Positions 6,003 to 12,101 of a stretch of 12,101 nucleotides of DNA are shown here, in pieces. The DNA is from an uncultured Bacteroidales bacterium (GTDB lineage: Bacteria; Bacteroidota; Bacteroidia; Bacteroidales; P3), in the NCBI GenBank assembly GCA_937906975.1, contig CALCUN010000007.1, positions 1 through 12,101 on the forward strand, given 5' to 3'. The position numbers were made by a program, and so were the translations under genes. The notes below the pieces were generated by a model. It was not told the origin of the DNA, did not search any database, and saw only the letters and a list, made by a program, of their open reading frames with translations. Each line of letters starts with the position of its first letter. Within the stretch, counting starts at the first letter, position 1.

Positions 6003-7605
6003 ACGTTTTTTGGTGCCTTGTGGTACGGATTTGAAAGGTGTTTTGAGGTTTGCACAAGTGGAGAATCACGAGTCTGTTTTAGGTGCTTTGGTAAACAATA
6101 AGGTGCAAAGCATGAACTATAAGGTTTATACGCCAAGAGAGATAGAATACTTTGATTACAACTCCTCATACGGCAGAAGAATGTATGCTTTGTCGTTGAT
6201 GTTTGTGCTTTATAAGGCAACTAAGGATTTATATCCTCAATATGAAATTTGTATTCAACACTCTATGAGCGATGGCTATTATGTGGAGTTTGAAAATGCT
6301 GATGTGGATATAGAGCTTGTAATGGAAGCCTTGCGCAATAGAATGAAAGAAATTATTGCCTCTGATATTAAGTTTGAAAGAGAGTTAGTTCCGATTTCTA
6401 AGGCTGTGGAAATGTTTAGAAAGGTGGGAATGAACGAAAAGGCAGACTTGCTCTCTGTTAGCAAACGTTTGTATGCAAGTGTTGATGTCTTAGATGGAAC
6501 AATTAATTCTTTCTTCTATGATTTAGTGCCTTCAACTTCTTATTTAAAAGTCTTTGATTTATATAAATATAACAAAGGAATAATTTTACAATTACCGACA
6601 AAAAACAGAAAAGAATCAGACAAAATTTTCTCAGTCTTTCAAGAGCATAAACAATGGTTAAAGGTGTTGAATACTCCTTTTGTGTCGGATTTGAATAAGG
6701 TGGTTTCCTTTAAGAAAGAAAATGAGTTGATTCAAGTAAGTGAAGCCTTGCATGAGAAAAAATATGCTCAAATAGCAGATGAAATAAACAAAAGAGAGGA
6801 AAGAGTGAAGTTGGTTCTTTTAGCAGGACCTTCCTCATCAGGAAAGACTACTTCGTGCAGAAGAATCTCCACACAACTATCTGTTTTGGGTTACAATCCT
6901 ATTCAAATATCGCTTGATGATTATTTTGTCAATAGAGAATTTACTCCAAGAGACGAGAATGGTAATTATGACTTTGAGTGTTTTGAGGCCTTAGACGTGG
7001 ATTATTTTGTCTATCAAATGAAAGAATTGATAAAAGGTAATGAGGTGAGTTTGCCTCGCTTTAATTTCCTTACAGGACAAAGAGAAGAAACAAATCAAGT
7101 CTTAAAGATGCAAGAAAATTCCATTCTTATCATAGAGGGAATACATGCTTTGAATCCAAAATTAACAGAAGAAATAGAGGATAAGTATAAATATAAGGTT
7201 TTTGTTTCGGCTCTAACACAAGTGGCACTTGATAAACATAACTTGATTTCAACCTCTGACAATAGATTGATAAGAAGAATTGTAAGAGATAATAATTACA
7301 GAGGCTATTCTGCTGAGGATACTATTATGCGTTGGGATAGTGTTCGCTCAGGAGAGGAAAAACATATCTTCCCTTATCAAGAAAATGCGGATATTATCTT
7401 TAATTCATCGCTTCTTTACGAGATTGGTCTTTTGAAACCAATAGTAGAGCCGTTGCTTATGGAGGTTGGACAAAATTCTCCTGCATACGCAGAAGCAAAA
7501 AGATTGCAAACATTTTTGGCAAACTTTAAATCATTTCACTCAGATTTTATTCCGCCAACCTCAATTATGAGAGAATTTTTGGGAGGTAGTAGTTTTAATT
7601 ATTAA
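5962..7605 (+). CDS. Nucleoside (uridine-type) kinase with ThrRS-like N-terminal region
   Basis: A 547-aa fusion of the kind often annotated as uridine kinase or nucleoside kinase in Bacteroidota and Thermotoga. Residues 1 to about 65 resemble a TGS domain. About 70-170 resemble the N2 editing domain of threonyl-tRNA synthetase (LYPQYEICIQHSMSDGYYVEFE, then DIKFERELVPISKAVEMF). The HxxxH motif used for editing is not seen at the aligned place (SLMFVLYKA), so editing activity is unlikely. A P-loop kinase follows, with Walker A GPSSSGKT (289-296), the substrate segment ISLDDYFVNREFTPRDENG and IIEGIHALNP. It presumably phosphorylates a nucleoside with ATP or GTP in pyrimidine salvage, but the substrate of this two-part family is not certain. 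The ATG at 5962 lies in the tcdA 3' end, behind an AAAAAGGAAAG stretch that could act as a weak ribosome binding site. It is the last gene of the operon. Confidence 0.88.
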   Translation: MEGMIEVFCRNTDRRFLVPCGTDLKGVLRFAQVENHESVLGALVNNKVQSMNYKVYTPREIEYFDYNSSYGRRMYALSLMFVLYKATKDLYPQYEICIQHSMSDGYYVEFENADVDIELVMEALRNRMKEIIASDIKFERELVPISKAVEMFRKVGMNEKADLLSVSKRLYASVDVLDGTINSFFYDLVPSTSYLKVFDLYKYNKGIILQLPTKNRKESDKIFSVFQEHKQWLKVLNTPFVSDLNKVVSFKKENELIQVSEALHEKKYAQIADEINKREERVKLVLLAGPSSSGKTTSCRRISTQLSVLGYNPIQISLDDYFVNREFTPRDENGNYDFECFEALDVDYFVYQMKELIKGNEVSLPRFNFLTGQREETNQVLKMQENSILIIEGIHALNPKLTEEIEDKYKYKVFVSALTQVALDKHNLISTSDNRLIRRIVRDNNYRGYSAEDTIMRWDSVRSGEEKHIFPYQENADIIFNSSLLYEIGLLKPIVEPLLMEVGQNSPAYAEAKRLQTFLANFKSFHSDFIPPTSIMREFLGGSSFNY

Positions 7606-7674
7606 ATCTTAAATTCACAGGCTAAATGATTGTTAATTAGTGATTTATTTTTGATTGTTGAAAATTTATAACAA

Positions 7675-7688
7675 AAAACAATTGTTTT
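7675..7688. other. Perfect 14-bp palindrome upstream of tonB
   Basis: AAAACAATTGTTTT is a perfect dyad about 27 bp upstream of the probable -7 box of tonB. It could be an operator, or its TTG could be part of a poorly spaced -33 element. The T run after CAATTG is too short and the arms too AT-rich for a convincing terminator of the preceding kinase gene. Confidence 0.35.
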
Positions 7689-7714
7689 AGATGTAAGGAA
7701 TAAAAAAAAAGTAG

Positions 7715-7722
7715 TAATTTAG
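7715..7722 (+). promoter_or_regulatory. Probable -7 box for the TonB gene
   Basis: TAATTTAG matches TAnnTTTG with one mismatch and is followed by CACCC, a context often seen after Bacteroidota -7 boxes. It lies 52 bp upstream of the ATG at 7775. No -33 TTTG is present at the expected 19-21 bp; the nearest candidate is at 7682-7688. Confidence 0.45.
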
Positions 7723-7774
7723 CACCCTGAATAGTAAAGAAATAGAATTATAAATTATAAACATCAGTAACAAG

Positions 7775-8467
7775 ATGGAAGTAAAAAAATCAGACAAAGC
7801 GAACTTGGAGAAAACAAAAGGAATGTTTCTTCAATTGGGTTTGGTTATAGCTCTTGGTATTGTTATCGTTGCTTTTGAATGGAAAAGTTACGACAAAGAA
7901 GCTGAAGAAATCCAAATCACCCAAGTAGTTCAAGAAGTTGAAGAAATGGTTATCCAAACTAAAGCAGAAGAACCACCTCCACCACCAGAAGAACCACCAC
8001 AAGCAGAAACAACAGAATTTGAAATTGTTGATGACGACCAAGAATTGGAAAACGAGTTCAATATAGAAAGTTTTGAAAACACAACAAATGCTGACGTTTT
8101 CATTCCACAAGTTGAGATAGAAGAAGTGGAAGAGGAAGAAGAAGAAACAACTATCTTTACAGTTGTAGAAGAAAGTGCGATGTTCCCTGGCGGTCAAGGA
8201 GAGTTGATGAAATATCTTGCACAAAACATCAAATATCCTCAACAAGCAAGAGAAACAGGTACACAAGGATTGGTTTATGTTACATTCGTTGTTGAGAAAG
8301 ATGGCTCTTTGACAGACATAAAGATATTAAGAGATATCGGATCTGGCTGTGGAGAAGAAGCAATCAGAGTTGTAAAATCAATGCCTAAATGGAAAGCTGC
8401 AAAGCAAAGAGGAAAAGCAGTGAGAATGCAGTTTAACTTACCAGTTAAGTTTACTTTGGCAGGATAA
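7775..8467 (+). CDS. TonB-family energy transducer
   Basis: A 230-aa TonB protein that links the inner-membrane ExbB/ExbD motor to outer-membrane TonB-dependent receptors. A short cytoplasmic N-terminus is followed by one membrane anchor (about residues 17-36, FLQLGLVIALGIVIVAF). The periplasmic spacer contains EEPPPPPEEPP (five prolines at 67-71) and a Glu-rich stretch around 110-125. The C-terminal domain begins at MFPGGQGELMKYLAQNIKYP and carries the Bacteroidota form GLVYVTFVVEKDGSLTD, then SMPKWKAAKQRGKAVR and LPVKFTL. It shares no operon with exbB/exbD here: a promoter lies upstream and a strong terminator downstream, so it appears monocistronic. Bacteroidota genomes carry many TonB paralogues, so the partner receptors cannot be named. 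The proline run makes its translation a likely target of EF-P. Confidence 0.92.
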   Translation: MEVKKSDKANLEKTKGMFLQLGLVIALGIVIVAFEWKSYDKEAEEIQITQVVQEVEEMVIQTKAEEPPPPPEEPPQAETTEFEIVDDDQELENEFNIESFENTTNADVFIPQVEIEEVEEEEEETTIFTVVEESAMFPGGQGELMKYLAQNIKYPQQARETGTQGLVYVTFVVEKDGSLTDIKILRDIGSGCGEEAIRVVKSMPKWKAAKQRGKAVRMQFNLPVKFTLAG

Positions 8468-8499
8468 TTTGAATTTTTTATTTTGAGATTGATAATATA

Positions 8500-8534
8500 A
8501 GAGACAGATTGTTTAACAATCCGTCTCTTTTTTT
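8500..8534 (+). terminator. Rho-independent terminator after tonB
   Basis: AGAGAC-A-GATTG pairs with CAATC-C-GTCTCT around a TTTAA loop (two helices of 6 and 5 bp separated by one A/C mismatch), followed directly by a run of seven or more T residues. It starts 33 bp after the tonB stop and ends 13 bp before the ABC-F start. It should therefore separate the two transcription units, or act as an attenuator for the ABC-F operon. Confidence 0.9.
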
Positions 8535-8546
8535 GATTAAAATGCA

Positions 8547-10463
8547 ATGATTACCGTAAATAATATTTCAATTCATTTTTCTGGAACTTATTTGTTTGAC
8601 AATGTGAGTTTTGTTGTATCGGATAGAGATAGAATTGGCTTAGTTGGAAAAAACGGAGCTGGAAAATCTACCCTTTTAAAGATAATTGCAGGAGAGCAAG
8701 AATGTGAAAAAGGAAATATTGTCGTTTCTAAACATCAGACAATAGGGTATCTGCCTCAGGAAATGATACCAAGTTCCACAATGAGCGTAATAGAGGAAGC
8801 GCTTACTGCCTTTAAGCAAGTAAATTCTTTAAATGAAGAAATAGAGTCTTTAAATCAACAAATAATTTCTTCAACAGATTATCTTTCAAAGGAATATGAG
8901 AATTTACTTCAAAGACATTCCGAACTCACAGAGCGATTAAACGTTATGGGAGCAAGCAATATGCAATCTCAAACCGAGAAAGTATTGCTTGGATTAGGTT
9001 TTACTCATAGCGACTTTACAAGAAAAATGAATGAGTTTTCTTCTGGTTGGCAGATGAGAGTAGAACTTGCGAAGATTCTTTTGCAAGCACCAAACACTAT
9101 CTTACTTGACGAGCCTACCAACCACCTTGACATTGAGTCTATACAATGGTTAGAAAATTTCCTTTCAAATTACTATGGTGCGGTAATACTTGTTTCTCAC
9201 GATAAGGCGTTTTTAGACAATGTTTGTAAGCGTACGATTGAAATAAACTGTGCAAAGGTTTACGATTACAAGGTTTCTTACAGCAAATATGTAGAACTTT
9301 TGCTTGAAAGACAGCAACAAGAAATTTCTCAGTTGAATAATCAACAAAAACAAATAACAGAGATTGAAAAATTCATAGAACGTTTTCGCTACAAGGCAAC
9401 AAAGAGCAAGCAAGTGCAATCTCGCATAAAAATGTTAGACAAAATGGAAAGGGTAGAGGTAACTCAAACCGACACATCTAACATTCATTTTAAGTTTCCA
9501 CCAGCTCCACATTCGGGAAAGATAAGTGTTGAAATCAATCATTTGAATAAAAGTTATGGCGACAAACTTGTATTGAAAGATGTAAACCTTTTGATTGAAA
9601 AAGGCGAGAAAGTAGCCTTTGTAGGAAAGAACGGAGAGGGTAAATCAACACTTTCAAAAATCATAGTAGGAGAAATTACCGACCAAACAGGTGAATGTAA
9701 GTTAGGACATCAAGTAAAAATAGGGTATTTTGCACAAAATCAAGCAGCACTCTTAGATCCAAACAAAACAGTCTTTGAAACCATTGACGATATTGCAGAG
9801 GGAGAAATACGTCCTAAGATACGCACAATTTTAGGCAGTTTCCTATTTGATGAAGAAGCGATAGAGAAAAAAGTAAAAGTGCTTTCGGGAGGAGAAAAAA
9901 CACGACTTGCACTTGCAAAGCTAATACTTGCCCCTGTAAACCTACTAATTCTTGACGAGCCTACCAACCATCTTGATATGGTGTCAAAGGATATTTTGAA
10001 AATGGCTTTAATTCAATATGACGGAACTTTGATTGTGGTTTCTCACGATAGAGATTTCTTACAAGGATTGACCGATACGCTTTACGAATTTTCACATCAT
10101 CACATCAATGTCTTTAAAGGAGATATTTTTGAGTTCTTAGAAAGCAAACGATTACAAGACTTAAAAGACTTAGACACGCCAAGTGAAAAGAAAACCATAG
10201 TTGAGTCTCAGCCAATCTCTCAAAACAAAATAGATTATCAAAATCAAAAAGAAAATCAAAAAGAAATCCGTAAGATAAAAAACCAAATCTCAAAAATAGA
10301 ACAAGAGATTGAAACCATAGAACAAGAGATTGCACAAGCAGAAGAGGCATTGCAAAATCAAGGCGAAGTAGATGGAGATTTCTTTGTTAAGTATGAAAAC
10401 AACAAAGAATTACTTAATGAAAAAATGCAAAAATGGGAAGAGTTGCAGACAATGTTAGATTAG
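8547..10463 (+). CDS. ABC-F family ATPase (YdiF/Uup-like ribosome-associated factor)
   Basis: A 638-aa protein with two ABC ATPase domains and no membrane segment. ABC-F proteins bind the ribosomal E site and relieve stalled or misoriented states; some confer antibiotic resistance. Domain 1 has Walker A GKNGAGKST (from residue 34), the signature FSSGWQMR (164-171) and LLDEPTNHLD. The inter-domain linker (about 240-320) is rich in Q, K and R, as in ribosome-contacting PtIM arms. Domain 2 has GKNGEGKST (360-368), LSGGEKTR (446-453) and LILDEPTNHLDM. A C-terminal coiled coil of about 100 residues, rich in Q, E and K, follows, as in Uup. The first signature has Ser166 where most members have Gly. 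The ATG at 8547 lies 13 bp after the tonB terminator. No promoter box is obvious, so expression may depend on read-through or on a promoter I cannot recognise. Confidence 0.92.
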   Translation: MITVNNISIHFSGTYLFDNVSFVVSDRDRIGLVGKNGAGKSTLLKIIAGEQECEKGNIVVSKHQTIGYLPQEMIPSSTMSVIEEALTAFKQVNSLNEEIESLNQQIISSTDYLSKEYENLLQRHSELTERLNVMGASNMQSQTEKVLLGLGFTHSDFTRKMNEFSSGWQMRVELAKILLQAPNTILLDEPTNHLDIESIQWLENFLSNYYGAVILVSHDKAFLDNVCKRTIEINCAKVYDYKVSYSKYVELLLERQQQEISQLNNQQKQITEIEKFIERFRYKATKSKQVQSRIKMLDKMERVEVTQTDTSNIHFKFPPAPHSGKISVEINHLNKSYGDKLVLKDVNLLIEKGEKVAFVGKNGEGKSTLSKIIVGEITDQTGECKLGHQVKIGYFAQNQAALLDPNKTVFETIDDIAEGEIRPKIRTILGSFLFDEEAIEKKVKVLSGGEKTRLALAKLILAPVNLLILDEPTNHLDMVSKDILKMALIQYDGTLIVVSHDRDFLQGLTDTLYEFSHHHINVFKGDIFEFLESKRLQDLKDLDTPSEKKTIVESQPISQNKIDYQNQKENQKEIRKIKNQISKIEQEIETIEQEIAQAEEALQNQGEVDGDFFVKYENNKELLNEKMQKWEELQTMLD

Positions 10464-11785
10464 CATATCCTATTGTTTTGTCGGGATTAGGAATGAGTAT
10501 CGTGCAGTTTTTCGATACTCTAATGGTAGGACAAGTCAATAAAGAATCCTTAGCTGGCGTTGCCTTTGCCTCAGCCATAATAATAGTATTTTTAGTCTGT
10601 GGTCAAGGCATTGGAATGGCACAAACCCCATTAGTAGGACAAGCCTTTGCAAGAAAAGAAACAAAAAGAGTTGCTTCAATCTTTCAAAACGCAATCCTAC
10701 AAAACACAATTATCGGTGTTATAATTGTAATTGCCTTAATGATTCTACTACCTTTTTTGCCCTATTTCGGACAAGAGCCCAAGGTAATAGAGTTCGCAAA
10801 ACCCTACTTCATAGCAACAGCACTTTCTCTTTTGCCTGCACAAATATTCCTTGCCTTTCGTCATTTTATGGAAGGGGTTGGCAACACCAAAGTTACGATG
10901 GTGATTATTATTTCTGCCAACATATTAAACATAATCCTTAACTATGTTTTCATTTTTGGTAAATTGGGCTGTCCTCCTATGGGAGCATTTGGAGCAGGAC
11001 TTGCAACCCTTGTAGCAAGAACGCTAATGCCAATAGCATATCTTATCTTTATTCTCACAAATAAGAAATACAGACGATATACACTCTTTTTCAAAAAAGA
11101 AAACCTACAACTACACATGCAAAAGAATATCTTAAAATTAGGAGCACCAATAGCAGTGCAACAAACCTTAGAATGCGTTTCTTTTTCCATGATAACCATA
11201 ATGATGGGTTGGTTTTCCACCGTAGTATTAGCAGCATATCAAATAGCACTTACATTCTTTACAATGACCTTTCAAATATCCTGTGGAATAGCAAGTGCAA
11301 CTACAATATTAGTATCGCATTCTTACGGACGCAAAGACTTTAAATCGGTAAGTATGTATTCAAGAACAGGAGTGGAACTAAGCGTAACAACAATGGCAGT
11401 CTTTGGCTCATTATTTATTCTCATACCCGACTTTATAACATCTATGTTTACCTCTGATAAAGAAGTGATTGAACAAGCCGCACCTTTGTTTCTTATAGCA
11501 GGTATCTTTCAAGTAATAGACGGAACACAAGTAACCTTGCTTGGAGCATTGAGAGGATTAAACGATGTAAACAAACCAATGCAATATTCACTATTAAGTT
11601 ACACACTAATAGCCCTTCCACTTGCTTATATATTAGGATTTCCATTAAATTTAGGTCCTTGCGGAACTTTTGCAGGCATAGCCATAGGCCTATTGATAGC
11701 AGCAATCCTTTACAAAAAAAGATTGAAAACTATAATAGTAAAGAAAAAAATACTATCTTTGCCCCTTAAAAACAAAGAGAAATGA
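10433..11785 (+). CDS. MATE family multidrug exporter
   Basis: A 450-aa membrane protein of the MATE (NorM-like) family, which exports cationic drugs and metabolites using a Na+ or H+ gradient. The first helix, RLAYPIVLSGLGMSIVQFFDTLMVGQV, is characteristic. About twelve hydrophobic segments follow, in two similar halves; the second starts near LKLGAPIAVQQTLECVSF. Length is typical. The ATG at 10433 overlaps the ABC-F gene by 31 nt. No other in-frame ATG precedes the first membrane helix, and this start gives the usual short basic N-terminus, so it is kept. The gene overlaps the next one by 4 nt (ATGA). The energy-coupling ion and the substrates cannot be told from the sequence. Its position beside a ribosome-protection-type family raises, but does not show, a role in drug tolerance. 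Confidence 0.92.
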   Translation: MGRVADNVRLAYPIVLSGLGMSIVQFFDTLMVGQVNKESLAGVAFASAIIIVFLVCGQGIGMAQTPLVGQAFARKETKRVASIFQNAILQNTIIGVIIVIALMILLPFLPYFGQEPKVIEFAKPYFIATALSLLPAQIFLAFRHFMEGVGNTKVTMVIIISANILNIILNYVFIFGKLGCPPMGAFGAGLATLVARTLMPIAYLIFILTNKKYRRYTLFFKKENLQLHMQKNILKLGAPIAVQQTLECVSFSMITIMMGWFSTVVLAAYQIALTFFTMTFQISCGIASATTILVSHSYGRKDFKSVSMYSRTGVELSVTTMAVFGSLFILIPDFITSMFTSDKEVIEQAAPLFLIAGIFQVIDGTQVTLLGALRGLNDVNKPMQYSLLSYTLIALPLAYILGFPLNLGPCGTFAGIAIGLLIAAILYKKRLKTIIVKKKILSLPLKNKEK

Positions 11786-12036
11786 ACGTAGTAAAAATAT
11801 CTAAAATATTAGATTTCTTAGCGATGTTATTACTATTTGTTATAGTAATATATCAATTATTCTTTAAATTTGAGAAAGTAGAATACTTGATTTTAGCCGT
11901 TTTAGGCGTTGCAATAGTGAAAATGATAGCAGCAATATTGAAATCTAACTTTTACGAAAAACATTACAAACAATTAAAAGAAGACAACGAGTTTTTAGAA
12001 AGAAGAATAAAAGAATTAACAGAAAATAATAAATAA
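11782..12036 (+). CDS. Small two-helix membrane protein with C-terminal coiled coil, unknown function
   Basis: An 84-aa protein I do not recognise. Residues about 10-29 (LDFLAMLLLFVIVIYQLFF) and 34-53 (YLILAVLGVAIVKMIAAIL) are two membrane segments joined by a short charged turn (KFEKVE). The C-terminal 30 residues (NFYEKHYKQLKEDNEFLERR and onward) are highly charged with a heptad-like pattern, probably a cytoplasmic coiled coil. It starts in an ATGA overlap with the MATE gene and ends 13 bp before efp, so it is almost certainly co-transcribed and translated. It could be an accessory protein of the MATE exporter, but nothing in the sequence proves that. Confidence 0.8.
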   Translation: MNVVKISKILDFLAMLLLFVIVIYQLFFKFEKVEYLILAVLGVAIVKMIAAILKSNFYEKHYKQLKEDNEFLERRIKELTENNK

Positions 12037-12049
12037 AAAACAATAGAAT

Positions 12050-12101
12050 ATGGCAACAACAGCAGACATCAAAAACGGATTGTGTATAGAAATGAACAAC
12101 G
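12050..12101 (+). CDS. efp: Elongation factor P, N-terminal start (partial)
   Basis: Only 17 codons are in the window: MATTADIKNGLCIEMNN. The segment ADIKNGxxIEM matches the first strand of the EF-P KOW-like domain in Bacteroidota, where proteins commonly begin with a variant of DIKNGxCI. EF-P promotes peptide-bond formation at polyproline stalls. The gene follows the 84-aa membrane protein by 13 bp, so it belongs to the ABC-F/MATE transcription unit unless a promoter lies inside the preceding genes. The modified-residue loop lies beyond the window. Confidence 0.8.
   Translation, partial: MATTADIKNGLCIEMNN

Noticed and set aside
7790..8266. 158-aa reading frame antisense to tonB
   Set aside because: It is a Phe/Trp/Cys-rich mirror of the Glu- and Pro-rich TonB spacer, with no domain pattern.

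Overview
The window looks like a chromosomal segment of a Bacteroidota bacterium, probably Bacteroidales. Four start regions carry a recognisable Bacteroidota -7 promoter box (TAnnTTTG or one mismatch). Shine-Dalgarno sequences are weak or absent, the DNA is AT-rich, and most intact proteins match family forms common in that phylum: PMCA-type Ca2+ ATPase, TcdA, a ThrRS-like/uridine-kinase fusion, a Bacteroidota-style TonB, a YdiF/Uup-like ABC-F protein and an EF-P beginning DIKNG. This assignment rests on family recognition by eye, not a search.

Positions 1-2385 look accessory. They hold the 3' end of an AlbA_2/Schlafen-type DNA-binding protein with a triplicated KSNQ linker, a convergent AAA+ ATPase of the AAA_14/DUF4143 family, a 525-bp non-coding stretch, and a 117-aa winged-helix protein. 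The non-coding stretch is the most unusual part of the window. It holds three perfect 19-bp copies at an exact 23-bp period upstream of the ATPase promoter, then a very AT-rich tract (8 G/C in 85 bp), then seven copies of a dyad-symmetric 13-bp site (consensus TACCA-AAA-TGGTA) at a 22-bp period. That last array ends one base from the stop codon of the winged-helix gene. Direct repeats, AT-rich DNA and a winged-helix protein recall an iteron-type replication origin or a multi-site operator. No full-length replication initiator is visible.

Positions 2540-7605 form a likely operon of core genes: Ca2+ ATPase, TcdA (ct6A tRNA modification) and a nucleoside kinase, joined by 25- and 41-nt overlaps. 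A perfect -7 box shows that the ATPase starts at the ATG at 2578, not at the upstream TTG.

Positions 7606-8534 are a single-gene unit for a TonB energy transducer with its own probable promoter and a strong intrinsic terminator. Positions 8547-12101 form a second tight cluster: an ABC-F translation factor, a MATE exporter, an 84-aa membrane protein and the start of elongation factor P. Its genes overlap or are separated by at most 13 bp. ABC-F proteins and EF-P both act on stalled ribosomes, and the neighbouring TonB contains a five-proline run of the kind EF-P helps translate.
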